Below, piece by piece: positions 15,549 through 26,367 of a stretch of 55,274 nucleotides of DNA. This stretch comes from Verrucomicrobiota bacterium. Lineage in GTDB: Bacteria > Verrucomicrobiota > Verrucomicrobiia > Opitutales > Opitutaceae. Location of the stretch: positions 1-55,274 of the forward strand of contig JAUWBF010000014.1 of the NCBI GenBank assembly GCA_030601755.1. Reading direction: 5' to 3'. The position numbers and the translations under genes were made by a program. Position 1 is the first letter of the stretch; each line of letters starts with the position of its first letter. A model generated the notes under the pieces. It did not search any database and was not told the origin of the DNA. It worked only from the letters and a program-made list of their open reading frames with translations.

Positions 15549-16763
15549 CTAGGGGGTCGCTACCGTCTGCGTCGAGGTTTCGGCGGTTGGGCCGACACTT
15601 CGAAGCACCTCCACCAGCTGATCCACGATGGTCATGGCGTCCTCGATAAACTGACCGTATTGGATCGCGACGAAGGGCCCGCCCGCCGCCCAATTTTGAT
15701 ACGCTTCCCAGTAAATCCACGCCGGCCACGTCGTGCTTTGCTTGGGGCTGTGAAACCGCTTGGCGAACTCATCGCGCAACCGGTCGCGGATCTCCACCGG
15801 GAGTTTGCCGCCGTCGGCAAAACCAAAGGCGAAGTCTTGGTAATTGCCTTTGTCGAACTCGAACCGGATTTGCACCGGGAGCGCGCCGGGCTGGGTGGGT
15901 TGAAATTCAAAGCCCGCGCCTTTCCAGCCATAGTCGTTGTTGGTCGTGCCCTTGAACTTGAGATTCCGCTTCGTGGCCTCTTCTTCCAGACGTGCTTGCA
16001 GGCGACCGATGAGGGTCCGGCGCAGTTCACTCTCGGTCTGCCGGAGTGCGAAGAAGGCTTCGAGTGCTTCACGGCTATCGGTCGCGGCTTTGATGAGATC
16101 GGCGTTCATGGGCGTTTGGGGACTTTGCTGGGTTAGCTCCTGCAACAGGTGCAGGTATTGGCTGAGCGATTCTCGCACCGTCGGGGCCGACACGGCTTCT
16201 TTGCGGCACTGCTTGATCCATTCGATGACGTGCACCGCGTAGGACCGGCACAGCAGATTGGATGGTCGCTCCCCCTCCGTCAGGTTTTCGGGGCTGCGCC
16301 CATCTAGGGTCAGGTAAATCAGCGAAGCCCCCGGGGCGTAGTTGAGATAACGGGTCACCCAGCGATTCTGCTCCCCGGCGTAGATTTTGTTTTCGATCAA
16401 CAGCGCTGGTTGGACGCCGCAGTTCACCACGAGATCCAATCTGCCTCCGCTATCCTCGGTCACGGTGCCGATACCGACCTCGGCCGACACCTTCACCTTG
16501 CCTGGTGGCAACGGCGGCAGCCCCATCACCGATACGAAGCGCTGCAAAAACACATCGCCCTGACCGTGGCTGCCCTCGGGGTCGAGTAGGTCGCGGAGCA
16601 AGCTGGAGTGGGTGGAGACTTCCAGATGCCCAACGCCGAGGAGGTGAAACAGATTAAACCGCTCTCCCTGTGCGCCCCGCTTTAGCGGCTCGTAGATTCG
16701 GCCGATGCGCTGCGCGGCGGTGAGCAGGGCGCGAACATGCACCACGGTGTCCGCTTGGGTCAT
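15549..16763 (-). CDS. PD-(D/E)XK nuclease superfamily protein (PDDEXK_4-like)
   Basis: A 404-residue predicted nuclease. The start ATG 16763 overlaps the methylase stop (ATGA). Residues 49-75 (E49, [20 protein letters not shown]) match the family's 'E..hS.flawLLdP.gsHgqgd' signature. The catalytic core is RLDLVV (D110) and LLIENKI (E124, K126). The C-terminal half ([31 protein letters not shown]) resembles the DUF-type sensor domain common in these proteins. In this operon it probably supplies DNA cleavage, or is an additional effector nested between methylase and ATPase. Confidence 0.85.
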   Translation of the reverse strand: MTQADTVVHVRALLTAAQRIGRIYEPLKRGAQGERFNLFHLLGVGHLEVSTHSSLLRDLLDPEGSHGQGDVFLQRFVSVMGLPPLPPGKVKVSAEVGIGTVTEDSGGRLDLVVNCGVQPALLIENKIYAGEQNRWVTRYLNYAPGASLIYLTLDGRSPENLTEGERPSNLLCRSYAVHVIEWIKQCRKEAVSAPTVRESLSQYLHLLQELTQQSPQTPMNADLIKAATDSREALEAFFALRQTESELRRTLIGRLQARLEEEATKRNLKFKGTTNNDYGWKGAGFEFQPTQPGALPVQIRFEFDKGNYQDFAFGFADGGKLPVEIRDRLRDEFAKRFHSPKQSTTWPAWIYWEAYQNWAAGGPFVAIQYGQFIEDAMTIVDQLVEVLRSVGPTAETSTQTVATP

Positions 16764-19651
16764 TGAAACAACTCCCCTTGGCCTTCGGGGACGGCGCCGG
16801 CGGCGGCCTCGATGGCGGTCCAGGAGGTGATTAGTTCGTTGTAGGCGCGGGCGTCTTCGGCCCAGCCTTGGCGTTCGCACAACGTGTAGAGGCGGTAGGA
16901 GAGCTGGCGCACGGCTTCGCTCTGCGCCTTCACTCCACCGAGGAGTTTGCCCGCCGCCGTTTCGCCGTCCTGCTTGAGGGCGCGGATGAGGTGGTGGAGC
17001 GTTTCCCAGACGGGGTTGCGAGTATCTTTGCGCGGGTCCCAATCGGCGGGGTAGTCAGCCCATTTGAGCAGGCTGACTTTGCCGCCGCCGCTGGCGACGA
17101 CGCCGGCCTCGGCGAGGCCGCCGACGCTGATGGATTTGGAGCGGGCGAGCACATCGGCTTCTCCGTAAAGGCCTTCGTGCCATTCGTGCTGCTCGAACCA
17201 CGCGAGGCACCACTGGGTGTCGGCATCGAAATCGTCCTCGGCGAGGAAGCGGTTGATGAGCTGCAAGGCGGTGCGGACGCTCATGGGCGTGCCGTCGGCC
17301 TCCAGCACGGCGGCGTATTTGGAGAAGACCGCCATGCCGGGGCCAATGATGGCTTGGGACAAGTCCACCGGCGCGACGGGCGAGCGGCCGTCGGCCGAGC
17401 CCTTGGTCATTTCGTCGAGCGCCTCGGGCAGGACGGCGTTTAGTTCGCGGATGAACTCGCGGCGAGAAACGGTCGGCGCGTCAGCGGGGCGTTTGCGGCA
17501 GACGAGGACAACACTGGAGGCGAGAGCGTTGGTGCCATTTCCGATAACGCGGCCTTCCTTTTCCGTGCGTATCGGCCATGTGCCGGTCAAAGCAAAGCCG
17601 GACGCATTAACCGCACTGAGAAATGTTTCCCAGCCCGTCGAGGAAGTCGCATTTTCACCATCCAGCTCACTCTGCTTGAACGCGTAGTAGATGGCGACAG
17701 GCGCTCCGGGATGCGAAAGATCGGCTAACCGCCGCATCGCATCAGTCATCCCATTCAAAAAGAACCGCTCGGCCTTCTCCTTGCTGCCATGTCGGTAAGG
17801 AGTCGCGACCAGCTCTTCCATCTTTGGAACGCTCATGGTTGAGAGAAGGCTCGGGAAGAACTCCCGCAGTGCCCGGCGAAGCCACAAATAGAAGAAGTCG
17901 GAGAGATCAGCGTATCCGATGTTGTCGTAATACGGCGGATCGGTGGAGATTAGCTTATTGGCTGAGATGGTCTGAGATTGCGCATCGGCTTGCGCGACTA
18001 CGCCGGGAAAATTGCCGTAGCCCAGAGCCTCGAAGCCCTTAATCTGACGCTCAAACAGGTTATTGTAGCTACCGGACGAATCGCTGAAGACGTTTGCCTC
18101 GGCATAGTCCCAAGTCATCGGAAGTGCCTGCCGCGCGAAAACGGAACGCATCTGAGTGTTGGGATGGTTCCATCCGCAGATCGTGGCGGAGTGATTCGCT
18201 ACCTGGCACACTAAGAACGCCAGATACACGCTGACGGCTTCGGCGTAGGCTTGGGGGCCGATGCCGCCGACTTCGAAGCCGCGGGAGTCATCAGATAAGC
18301 CGGCGGCAAGGGCGTCTTGGCGGATGCGCTCCCGCGCCTCGCCCACCAAATCGCTGAACGTCGTTAGCGCCACCAGTTGCCGCGGCGTGAAAAGGTCGCC
18401 GTAGGTGGTGAGGCCGTAGTTGAGTGTCCAAAAATTGCGCGGGTCGTCGGGCAGCGAGAGTTCCGGTTTCCACGTCGGCTGTGCCTTGGCGGCGACCGCC
18501 TCCATCACGTCGGACGGCGAAAGATACACGCGACCGCGTGTGCCCTCGGCGACCACGGCCATGAGCCGTGCGCCGATGCGCTTGGCGATGCCCTCGGCTT
18601 TGATGTAAGCGGGCTCGATGGCTGCGTCTGAGAGCACGCAACGGAAATTGGCCCCGCGAGCGAGCTTGGTGCCGGCCTTGGCCTCCGGCGGCGGCGTGCC
18701 GACCTTGACGGTGAAGCGGTAGCGGTCGCCCTCGACGACGGGCTGCACGTAGCTCTCTTTGCCCGCCTTGCTCGACAGGATGAAGGTCGAGGCGAGTGGC
18801 ACGTCCACGTGGGAAAAGGCCGGGTTGGGGCTTTTGACGGTGCGCGCCCAGAGCCAGGCGATGACGGTGAGTTTTTGGCCGACGAGGGGTTTGAGGTCGG
18901 GTCGTTCGCGGGCCATCTCGGCGGTGATCTCGACCGGCGGGTAGAGGTGGCCGATGCGTTTCTCCGCCTCGGCGCGCATCCACGCGCCGTAGTGGCGAAC
19001 GTCCTCGGCGAGGCCGGTGGCGCCGGGGTAAGAACCGGAGCCGCCGCCGATCTTGGCGCGGGTGGCGGGGTTGACCGGAGGCCGCCCGGCGAACTTGGGC
19101 GGGATCTCGATCATGGCCTTGTTGATGAGCACCGGCACGGGGTTGAGGTCGGAGGCGTAGGCCTCCAGCCCGAGCCGCTGCGCCTCCAGCGGGATAGCGC
19201 CACCGCCGGCGAAGGGATCGTGCAGGGCGGGGAGTTTTTCCGGGTTAAAAAGTTCGGCGGCCTGCGGGTGGTCCTTGTTGAGTTCGCAGACCTCGCGCCA
19301 CGAGCGGCGAATCTCGGCGCGGGCGCGCTCCAGCACGGCCTCGTTGGTGGTGTTTTCCCACTGCACGAGGTCTTCGATGATTTTGAACAGCTCCTGCCGT
19401 TTTTTCGCGGCCTCCTGCTTGTTGACGCCGTATTTAAAGCCCTGCCCCTGCTGGTAGCCGGGGTCGTTGACGAGCTGGGCGAAGATGACGGCGCGGGCGG
19501 CGGCGAGCGGTCGCCGCGCCCACCAAAGATGAAGCGTGGACGGATGCCCGTGGCGGATGGATTTCTCCCGTGCGGAAGCGACGTTGATCGCATCGAGCGG
19601 CAACGCGACCTCGATGAGTTTGCGGGGGGATTTGATGGGATGGGCGGACAT
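16760..19651 (-). CDS. DUF1156 adenine-specific DNA methylase (Hma/BREX-3-type)
   Basis: A 963-residue predicted N6-adenine methyltransferase. DUF1156 forms the N-terminus ([40 protein letters not shown]). The SAM-binding motif is [18 protein letters not shown] (about residues 143-160). The catalytic motif IV is [20 protein letters not shown] near residue 571, in the circularly permuted order expected for the group. It should modify host DNA as self. It abuts the HNH nuclease gene upstream with no gap (TAA then ATG) and overlaps the PD-(D/E)XK gene downstream. Confidence 0.92.
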   Translation of the reverse strand: MSAHPIKSPRKLIEVALPLDAINVASAREKSIRHGHPSTLHLWWARRPLAAARAVIFAQLVNDPGYQQGQGFKYGVNKQEAAKKRQELFKIIEDLVQWENTTNEAVLERARAEIRRSWREVCELNKDHPQAAELFNPEKLPALHDPFAGGGAIPLEAQRLGLEAYASDLNPVPVLINKAMIEIPPKFAGRPPVNPATRAKIGGGSGSYPGATGLAEDVRHYGAWMRAEAEKRIGHLYPPVEITAEMARERPDLKPLVGQKLTVIAWLWARTVKSPNPAFSHVDVPLASTFILSSKAGKESYVQPVVEGDRYRFTVKVGTPPPEAKAGTKLARGANFRCVLSDAAIEPAYIKAEGIAKRIGARLMAVVAEGTRGRVYLSPSDVMEAVAAKAQPTWKPELSLPDDPRNFWTLNYGLTTYGDLFTPRQLVALTTFSDLVGEARERIRQDALAAGLSDDSRGFEVGGIGPQAYAEAVSVYLAFLVCQVANHSATICGWNHPNTQMRSVFARQALPMTWDYAEANVFSDSSGSYNNLFERQIKGFEALGYGNFPGVVAQADAQSQTISANKLISTDPPYYDNIGYADLSDFFYLWLRRALREFFPSLLSTMSVPKMEELVATPYRHGSKEKAERFFLNGMTDAMRRLADLSHPGAPVAIYYAFKQSELDGENATSSTGWETFLSAVNASGFALTGTWPIRTEKEGRVIGNGTNALASSVVLVCRKRPADAPTVSRREFIRELNAVLPEALDEMTKGSADGRSPVAPVDLSQAIIGPGMAVFSKYAAVLEADGTPMSVRTALQLINRFLAEDDFDADTQWCLAWFEQHEWHEGLYGEADVLARSKSISVGGLAEAGVVASGGGKVSLLKWADYPADWDPRKDTRNPVWETLHHLIRALKQDGETAAGKLLGGVKAQSEAVRQLSYRLYTLCERQGWAEDARAYNELITSWTAIEAAAGAVPEGQGELFQ

Positions 19652-20248
19652 TTAGGCGGTAAGGCGGCGAAGAATGTAGCGGAAGGGTTTGTCGGCGATG
19701 AAGGCCTCAAAGTCGGCCACCGATGTTTGCAGCAGAGTCAGGCTGGAATTGATCCACTTTTCCCGCTCTACGCGTAGAGCTGAATAGTTTAGCCCGAGCT
19801 GGTCGCGGGTGGTGCGAACGAGATGCCTCTCTTGGCGCGAAAGATCGGTTCGCGCGTCGATCTCGCCGTTGGTGCTGAGGGTGAACCGATCGTTGCAGCC
19901 GGCCGGGCCAGGCTCAATGTGGAGCAGGCGATCGGCTTTCTTCTGCCCGCAATGCCGCGGCTCGTGGCAGCAGCCGTGGACGTAGTTGTCGTAAACGAAG
20001 GTGAGGTGCGGATGGGCGTGAGGACCGCCCTTGGGCTTTACGTGGTCGATCTGTCCAGCATCAGGCCCCAAGGGCGATTCGCAATAAGCGCAGAGGCCGC
20101 CTTGGTCGCTGTGCAGGGCACGTTTCACCGCCTGTTTGGTGGGATGAAACGTAGCCGAGCTGAAGTCTGCGGGTCCGGCGCTCGGATTGGCCCCGCGGTA
20201 GGCGGCCAGTTCAGGAGGTTCGGGATGGCGGCGGGTAAACTCGACCAT
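19652..20248 (-). CDS. ptuB: Septu HNH endonuclease PtuB
   Basis: A 198-residue HNH nuclease of the TIGR02646/PtuB type. The zinc ribbon and active site are seen in CAYCESPLG (C53, C56), IDHVKPK (D68, H69), FVYDNYVHGCC (N88, C93) and CGQKKADR (C100). With the AAA ATPase gene immediately upstream (3 bp gap) it forms the two-gene Septu module, in which PtuA holds PtuB and releases degradation of phage nucleic acid. Retron Ec78 uses the same pair, but no reverse transcriptase gene is present here. Confidence 0.88.
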   Translation of the reverse strand: MVEFTRRHPEPPELAAYRGANPSAGPADFSSATFHPTKQAVKRALHSDQGGLCAYCESPLGPDAGQIDHVKPKGGPHAHPHLTFVYDNYVHGCCHEPRHCGQKKADRLLHIEPGPAGCNDRFTLSTNGEIDARTDLSRQERHLVRTTRDQLGLNYSALRVEREKWINSSLTLLQTSVADFEAFIADKPFRYILRRLTA

Positions 20249-20251
20249 GGC

Positions 20252-21682
20252 TCAGCCCTGTTTGCGGTTGCCCAAGAACTCCCAGAGGGTGAGGTCGGCC
20301 GCTGGGATTTCATAGCCAGCGGCGTCGATCTCGCCGCGAAGGCGTCGCGCATTGTCGGAATCCTTATGGCCTTGGCGAACGAGTTGCTCGTAGGCGCGCA
20401 GCTTGTCTTGAAAGGCTCTTTGCTCGTCCGTTTTGAGCGGGAGCGGGTCCACGCCCATGACGAAGGCGAGCGCATCTTTCGACTCGCGGGCGAAGGGGCT
20501 GTGCTCAGGAGGCCGAGCCTGCCATTTGCCATCAGCATCGCGACCGAGCACTCGGATGTTTTCGCTCTTTACCGTGGTCAGCACCTGCGGGCTGTGGGTG
20601 GTGACGATGAACTGGGTATGCGGGAAGGCGCGCATGAGATCGCCGAGCACGCGCTGTTGCCATGAGGGGTGGAGGTGAAGGTCCACCTCGTCGATAAGCA
20701 TGATGGCGGGGGCGAGGGCAGGACCGTGCATCAGCCCGTCGTCCATACCTCCGGGGTGCCATTGTCGAACGTAGGCGAAGGCCGCTTCCAGCAGGGGGGA
20801 GTCTTCCTGATACCCCATTTCTAGATGGGGGTTGGCGATAGCCAGCCGCCGAGCGAAATCGAAGGCCAAGGCCAACATGCTCTGGTAGCCTTGGCTGAGT
20901 TGATCGATTTGCACTTCGTCGGGGCCGTTTTTGGCAGTGACGACGAATTTGTGTTTTTTGGTGAAGCGCGGATTGGTGTATTCACCGCCCAGCATGAGAT
21001 TCACAGTATCGCGAATCTGGCGGAGGGTGTGGAATGGGTAATAATCGTCTGCATCCGCACCTTTATTGGCACGAAGTTCGGAGGCCTCCTCGGCATCAAA
21101 CCATTTGAGCAGCTCCTTAAAGTCGGTGAAGGCGTCGAGAGAGCCCCACAGTGCGTAGGTGGGGTAGTCGTAGTTGAGGGATTTGGATTTTGAGGCTCGA
21201 AGCCGTTTGGGCACATCAACCTCGCCACGGCTAGTGCCGTAGTAGGCAAACACGGGCAGGTCCAGAGGTTCAGCTGTCTTAAAACGGTCCAAGATCGCGC
21301 TGAGCTTTTGCAGGTCGGATTGGCCGATTTTGACCGGAGGTGTCTTGCCCTTGCTGGAAGGCCGCCAGTGATCCCATTTCATACCGTCTCGGGCTTCGAG
21401 AATGACTTGGGCATAGTCGCTGGCGCTCCATTTGGTTGTGCCCTTGGAGTCTTGGTAGGACTCCAAACGGAAGTCGGCATCGCGGATGGCTGGACCAGAG
21501 AGGCGCTGGTTGGCCGAGGTGAGGCCGTGCAATACCTTGGTGAGGCCGACAGCGATACCGTCCAAAACGGAAGTTTTACCACCCGCGTTCTCGGCAACAA
21601 AAACGGTCAGGCGCGGATGCAGATCGACGGTCAGAGAGTCGAAGCACCGGAAGTTATTTAGAGTGACAGTTTTTAGGTGCAT
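20252..21682 (-). CDS. ptuA: Septu ATPase PtuA (AAA15 family)
   Basis: A 476-residue ABC/RecF-like ATPase. It begins with [20 protein letters not shown] and has Walker [11 protein letters not shown] (residues 30-38, with A where many relatives have G or S). The signature is [17 protein letters not shown]. Walker B and the D-loop are [17 protein letters not shown] near residue 325, and the H-loop is [10 protein letters not shown]. It starts within the last 10 bases of the helicase gene and is followed by ptuB. As PtuA it is the sensor and regulator of the HNH nuclease. Confidence 0.88.
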   Translation of the reverse strand: MHLKTVTLNNFRCFDSLTVDLHPRLTVFVAENAGGKTSVLDGIAVGLTKVLHGLTSANQRLSGPAIRDADFRLESYQDSKGTTKWSASDYAQVILEARDGMKWDHWRPSSKGKTPPVKIGQSDLQKLSAILDRFKTAEPLDLPVFAYYGTSRGEVDVPKRLRASKSKSLNYDYPTYALWGSLDAFTDFKELLKWFDAEEASELRANKGADADDYYPFHTLRQIRDTVNLMLGGEYTNPRFTKKHKFVVTAKNGPDEVQIDQLSQGYQSMLALAFDFARRLAIANPHLEMGYQEDSPLLEAAFAYVRQWHPGGMDDGLMHGPALAPAIMLIDEVDLHLHPSWQQRVLGDLMRAFPHTQFIVTTHSPQVLTTVKSENIRVLGRDADGKWQARPPEHSPFARESKDALAFVMGVDPLPLKTDEQRAFQDKLRAYEQLVRQGHKDSDNARRLRGEIDAAGYEIPAADLTLWEFLGNRKQG

Positions 21683-24600
21683 GGCTTGGCGCGGGCGAGA
21701 AGTTCGGTGAGGTCGTAGTTGATGGAAGAAACGCCCCAGTCGGGCTCCTTAGTGAAGGGTTTTGAGAGATAAAACGGGCCTTCGGTGGCGTCGTCGGGAG
21801 CGACGGTGACGATGGCCAACAGGAATTTATCGGCCTGATTCAGGGCGTAGAGGATTTCGTTGCGGGTGATGGTGACGGTGGTCGCACCTTTAACGCGGCC
21901 TTTGACCTCAATGTGGCGGGGCTCGGGCTGGCGGCCATCGGGACCGGCGGGCGGGTAGGACGTGAGGTCCCAGCCGCATTTCTGGGCGGAGACATCGTCC
22001 ACGCGGCAACCGCGCGCCTCCTCGGCCTGGCGGACTGCTTTCATGGCGAGGTCTTCGATGCGCTTGCGAGCGGCGGCATCGGCGGCGAAGGCGGCTGCGA
22101 CCGGGTCGGCTGCGGGTTCACCCCTGAGCTGGCGGAGCAGGCCGGCGGGGATGACGAGTGCGCCACCGAGGGCAACGGGCGTGCCGTTGACGACGTGGCG
22201 CATGGCTTGGAGTTCCTTGCGGCGATTCTCCAAACGGCCTTCGAGATCGGCGACGGTGCGGCGGGCGTTCTCCAGATTGAGGCGCACGTCTTTGCCTGCC
22301 TCTTGGTCCTCCCTGAGCTTGAGCCAACGGTCGGACCAGAAGGCGATTTCCTTGGAGAGGCGTTCGTGGACGGCGGCGAGCGTCTTGTCCACGTGGGAGA
22401 TGCGGCGGCTCGCGACCTCGTCGTAGTGGGTGGGGACGAGGGAGGACGCGGCGAGACCGAGGGCGCGTTGCTCTTGGTCGGCGCATATCCACGGTGCGGT
22501 CAAGGTGCCTTGCAGCAAGGGCCGGTCGGCGGGCGCGAGCGGTTCGAGGTCGAGGTGGGGCGCCCATCCGGCAAATGTGGCGGAGCCGTCAGGCGCTACG
22601 CGCACGAACTGAAGGCGCTTTGATAGGACTTGCCCGTCTCCGGATGCGATTTCGTGCGTGAGCAAGAAGAGGAGGTGTGGCTCGGTGCCCTCGTCGGCCG
22701 GGTCCACGAGCAGTGCGCCTTGGCGGAGGAGGTTGCCGTGTTGTTCGAGAATCAAGTCGCTGATCGAGAGTAGCAGCGGGTGACCGGGGTGGATCAGCTG
22801 GGCGAAGGCCGCGCCGGGGCGGTCGAGCGGGCGCACGGCCTCCTTGGTAAAGCATACGCGCTCGTAGCGCTTGAGCACCGGGGCGAGGTCGCGACGGTTG
22901 CGGCCGGAGATGAGGCGGTCGCGCTCGCGGATGGTAGCGGGAACGTGGGTGATCTCGAAGCGCTCGGCCTCGCGCGGGTGAATGGAGCCACCGAGGGCGG
23001 CGAAGGCCTTCTGAAAAAACGAGCGGACGAAGAAGGGTTGGAGTCGGCGGGCCTCGGCTTTCTCCATCTCCTCTTTCACGGCGAAAAGGCGCTCGGCGCT
23101 CATGCTCTCTTGGGCGAGCGCGTTGCGATTGAGGAGAGAGCGCAGGTGCGACTGGTCGAGGGCGGAGTCCACTTTCTGGAGCAGGCGCGCGCGAATCTCG
23201 GGTTGGTCCCCGTAGCGAATGGCGCGGATGAGCAGGTCCTTGAGGCTCTCCTCCTCGAAGACTTCGCCGAGGATGTCGAAGACGCGTCCTTGGAGCGCGT
23301 CGGACTCGGTTTCGAGCTTTTGGAGCAGACGGTGGTAAACGTCGCCCTCGCGGGTCTCCTTGGCGACAAGGTTCCAGAGGTGGCAGACCTCCTGTTGACC
23401 GATACGGTGAATGCGGCCGAAACGCTGCTCCAACCGGTTGGGGTTCCACGGGAGATCGTAGTTCACCATCAGGTTGGCGTTTTGGAGGTTCACGCCTTCG
23501 CCGGCGGCATCGGTGGCGATGAGCACGCGGACCTGTGGATCGGAGCGGAAGAGCGACTGCACCTTGCGACGTTCGTCGCGATGGGTGCCGCCGTGGATGG
23601 TGACGATGGCTTCGGGGGTGCCAAGCACGCCGGCGATCTTGGCCTGAAGGTAGTTCAGGGTGTCGCGGTGCTCGGAGAAGATGATGAGCTTGCGCAGACG
23701 CTTGGTCTGCGGGTCGTGCATGCGGTCGTCGTGCTGGAGGATTTTGGAAAGCTCCTCCCACTTGCGGTCCACACCGGAGGCGACGACGGCGGCTGCCTGT
23801 GATTGGAGGCCTTCGAGGATGTGGATTTCCGCCTCCAACTCGGAGATGGTGCGGGCGGCGGTGGCCTGATCGACCAGCGTTTCTTCCATGTTCTCCTGCT
23901 CCTCGGCGGTTTGATCATCGTCGTCCTCGGGTGGAATGAGGGACGGCGGCAATTCGCCGAGTGCCTGCTGGCCGCGCGCGTTGACCTTTTCCTCACGGAG
24001 GCGGCGTTCGAGGCGTTCGCGGCGGCGTTTGAGCGACTGGAAAATGGCCTCGGGGGAGGAGGCGAGACGGCGCTGGAGCGCGGTGAGCGCGAAGCCGACG
24101 GAGCCCTTGCGCGCGCCATCGAGGGCGTCGGCCTTGCCCATCTCCGTCTCCACGTAGTGGGTGACGGCGTGATATAGGGCGGCTTCGAGGTCGGAGAGCT
24201 TGTAGTTGACGGTGTAGGCCCTGCGCTCGGGGAAAAGAGGGGTGTTGTCGAACTTGACCAGCTCCTCTTTCACCATGCGGCGCATGAGGTCGGAAGCGTC
24301 GATCTTGTGGGACGCGTCCTTATCGCGATTGCGGCCGTAAAAGCGGTCGGAATCGAGCAGGGCAAGGAAGAGCTGGAAGTCCTCGGTTTTGCCGTTGTGC
24401 GGCGTGGCCGTCATGAGAAGCAGGTGACGGGTGCGAGCACCGATGCGCTCGGCGAGTCGGTAACGACTGGTTTTCTCCAGCTTGTTGCCGAAGAAATGGG
24501 CCGAGAGTTTGTGCGCCTCGTCGAAGACGACGAGATCCCAACCGGCTTCGAGAAGCTTGGACTGGGTCGGGCCGGGGCGGCGGTTGCCGGCATCGTCGGA

Positions 24601-25245
24601 TTCCTCGTCACGGGCGATCTGGTCAAGACGGACGACGAGCTGAGCGTGTTCCTCGAAGGGATTGCCGCTGGGGGATGCCGCGTCGAGATCGGACGAATAG
24701 ACACGAAATTCGAGGCCGAACTTCTCGTAGAGTTCATCGCGCCACTGTTCGACCAGACTGCCGGGCGAAATGATCAGGATGCGCCGCGCGTCGGCCCGCA
24801 TGATGAGTTCGCGGATGTAGAGGCCCGCCATGATCGTCTTGCCCGCGCCGGGGTCGTCGGCGAGGACGAAGCGGAGCGGCTGACGCGGGAGCATAGATTC
24901 ATAAACCGCCGTGATCTGGTGCGGGAGCGGGTCCACGTTGGACGTGTGGACCGCCATCATCGGGTCGAAGAGGAACGCGAGGTCGATACGTTTGGCCTCG
25001 GCGGTGAGCTTGAAGGCCTCGCCGTCACCCTCGAAGGACCACGGACGTTCCACGGTGGCGACTGACAGCGTGCCGATGTCGGCGGCGGTGACGAGACGCT
25101 CGCGGATGGTGCCGGAGGGGAGCTTGTAGATGACCTGAACCGCGCCTTCGCCGATGGGGACGGCGGCCATGACGGACACGATCACGCTGGGTTCTAAACC
25201 AACGAGTGAAAGGCCGGGTTTTAGGTCGGAGAGCAGCATGGACAC
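21673..25245 (-). CDS. SNF2-family helicase with DUF3883 C-terminus (Hma/DrmD-like)
   Basis: A 1190-residue (GTG 25245) or 1188-residue (ATG 25239) superfamily 2 ATPase. Motif I is [13 protein letters not shown] (about 130-141), motif II is [10 protein letters not shown] (about 240), motif III is [12 protein letters not shown], and motif VI is [15 protein letters not shown]. Residues about 440-480 are a charged insertion. The end carries DUF3883 ([20 protein letters not shown]), a domain resembling PD-(D/E)XK nucleases with an E-x-K pair. It is the first gene of the defence operon and probably the DNA-tracking motor of the system. Confidence 0.92.
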   Translation of the reverse strand: MSMLLSDLKPGLSLVGLEPSVIVSVMAAVPIGEGAVQVIYKLPSGTIRERLVTAADIGTLSVATVERPWSFEGDGEAFKLTAEAKRIDLAFLFDPMMAVHTSNVDPLPHQITAVYESMLPRQPLRFVLADDPGAGKTIMAGLYIRELIMRADARRILIISPGSLVEQWRDELYEKFGLEFRVYSSDLDAASPSGNPFEEHAQLVVRLDQIARDEESDDAGNRRPGPTQSKLLEAGWDLVVFDEAHKLSAHFFGNKLEKTSRYRLAERIGARTRHLLLMTATPHNGKTEDFQLFLALLDSDRFYGRNRDKDASHKIDASDLMRRMVKEELVKFDNTPLFPERRAYTVNYKLSDLEAALYHAVTHYVETEMGKADALDGARKGSVGFALTALQRRLASSPEAIFQSLKRRRERLERRLREEKVNARGQQALGELPPSLIPPEDDDDQTAEEQENMEETLVDQATAARTISELEAEIHILEGLQSQAAAVVASGVDRKWEELSKILQHDDRMHDPQTKRLRKLIIFSEHRDTLNYLQAKIAGVLGTPEAIVTIHGGTHRDERRKVQSLFRSDPQVRVLIATDAAGEGVNLQNANLMVNYDLPWNPNRLEQRFGRIHRIGQQEVCHLWNLVAKETREGDVYHRLLQKLETESDALQGRVFDILGEVFEEESLKDLLIRAIRYGDQPEIRARLLQKVDSALDQSHLRSLLNRNALAQESMSAERLFAVKEEMEKAEARRLQPFFVRSFFQKAFAALGGSIHPREAERFEITHVPATIRERDRLISGRNRRDLAPVLKRYERVCFTKEAVRPLDRPGAAFAQLIHPGHPLLLSISDLILEQHGNLLRQGALLVDPADEGTEPHLLFLLTHEIASGDGQVLSKRLQFVRVAPDGSATFAGWAPHLDLEPLAPADRPLLQGTLTAPWICADQEQRALGLAASSLVPTHYDEVASRRISHVDKTLAAVHERLSKEIAFWSDRWLKLREDQEAGKDVRLNLENARRTVADLEGRLENRRKELQAMRHVVNGTPVALGGALVIPAGLLRQLRGEPAADPVAAAFAADAAARKRIEDLAMKAVRQAEEARGCRVDDVSAQKCGWDLTSYPPAGPDGRQPEPRHIEVKGRVKGATTVTITRNEILYALNQADKFLLAIVTVAPDDATEGPFYLSKPFTKEPDWGVSSINYDLTELLARAKPCT

Positions 25246-25255
25246 AATGTTGTGT
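25242..25255. promoter_or_regulatory. Palindrome over the start of the defence operon
   Basis: ACACAA-TG-TTGTGT, two perfect 6-bp arms, covers the GTG start codon of the helicase gene. Position at the start of a 14-kb operon suggests an operator. The cognate protein is unknown, and the sequence differs from the XRE palindromes. Confidence 0.4.
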
Positions 25256-25341
25256 AACTATGTCGGAGAAGGGGCGCTGGTGGCTAGCATCTAAATTTAC
25301 AAATATCAGAAGATTATCGTGATTGGGCGATAGCTTAGCAG

Positions 25342-26367
25342 ATGGGGTGGGACATTGGTGGGGACAGGGTGCGGCTATATCGGGAAAAGTTTAGAACTGG
25401 AAAACAGATTGTTTACGAAGACAGGGTGGGGCGTATTCAGTGGATGCTGGGGTGTGCTCAGGCCTGCGACATGGAAAAAACAGCGGAACAATTTGAATTG
25501 GGCTTGGGCGGTGACGGCCCGGTGCCTGCACCGCCCCCCCCGCCGTCTCAGATGGAGCTGTTTAACGCGCACATGGAACTGGCCCGGACGATCGCTCGGA
25601 GTTTCAAAACCACGCGCAACTCGGCGGACCACGATGACATAGAGCAGGCAGCGTTGCTCGCCCTGCACCGGGCAAGTGAGGCGTTCCGACCTGACGAGGG
25701 GCGGGAGTTCGCACCCTATGCGGGCCAGGCAGTGCGGAATGCGTTGACGGACTTTTACCGCAAGACGCGGAGGATCGACGCGAGGGAGGCATTCTCGCTC
25801 GATGCTCAAGCAGTGGGGACCGGTTCTGGCGAAGTGAGCGGTGAGGGTGCGACGTGGAAAGATAACTGGGCAGATGTTGAAGCGGAGATCGCGTCGCTGG
25901 CGGCGGCGGCGAACGAAAGTTCGGGATTGTTGCATCAAGCGATCACCAAATTGATGCCAAACCAACGGCTGATTGTCGAAGCCGTGTTGGCTGGGCGTTC
26001 GTTCGTCGAAATCGCAGAAGAACGTCGCGTAAGTAAGCAGGCGGTGCACAACACTTATCGCCGGGCGCTAGTCCAGATGAAGATCGAACTGTATGCATTG
26101 GGAGTTCAGGGTTTTGAGCCTGCTACGGCTGACGTTTATGAGTCGCAGGCCCGTTACTCAGGAGCATTACTCAGTTCACCGATTAGAGGTCTGGAGGTGG
26201 ATCCGGAGGTCGATTTTGCTACTGCAGTTTCGGCTACGCATGAGACCAAGCATGAGACCAACAAAGAACGAACGAGTCTGGCAGAGTCGCCCGTCACGTC
26301 GTCTCGATTTGTTTGGTGGGCAAAGGTGCTATCGTGGTGGCGAGGGTTGTGGCAGAAGTGGAATTGA
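25342..26367 (+). CDS. Sigma-70-like factor with Trp-rich tail
   Basis: A 341-residue protein from ATG 25342 (a TAGCTT box 5 nt upstream fits a leaderless start); ATG 25471 (MEKTAEQFELG) is an alternative. Residues about 74-145 resemble sigma region 2 (LARTIARSFKTTRNSADHDD, IEQAALLALHRASEAFRP, FAPYAGQAVRNALTDFYRK). Residues about 198-245 resemble region 4 (AITKLMPNQRLIVEAVLAG, VEIAEERRVSKQAVHNTYRR). A 100-residue tail ends in SRFVWWAKVLSWWRGLWQKW, an unusual amphipathic Trp/Lys segment. It diverges from the defence operon and could read an island-specific promoter class. Confidence 0.75.
   Translation: MGWDIGGDRVRLYREKFRTGKQIVYEDRVGRIQWMLGCAQACDMEKTAEQFELGLGGDGPVPAPPPPPSQMELFNAHMELARTIARSFKTTRNSADHDDIEQAALLALHRASEAFRPDEGREFAPYAGQAVRNALTDFYRKTRRIDAREAFSLDAQAVGTGSGEVSGEGATWKDNWADVEAEIASLAAAANESSGLLHQAITKLMPNQRLIVEAVLAGRSFVEIAEERRVSKQAVHNTYRRALVQMKIELYALGVQGFEPATADVYESQARYSGALLSSPIRGLEVDPEVDFATAVSATHETKHETNKERTSLAESPVTSSRFVWWAKVLSWWRGLWQKWN

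Noticed and set aside
19652-21682. Retron (Ec78-type) carrying PtuAB
   Set aside because: No reverse transcriptase reading frame lies near, and no inverted-repeat non-coding RNA region fits in the gapless operon.
11118-25245. BREX type 3 or DISARM system
   Set aside because: DUF1156 methylase, DUF499 ATPase and SNF2 helicase fit parts of BREX type 3, but there is no PglZ, BrxA, BrxF or BrxL. DISARM would need DrmA, DrmB (DUF1998) and usually DrmC (PLD); none is visible.
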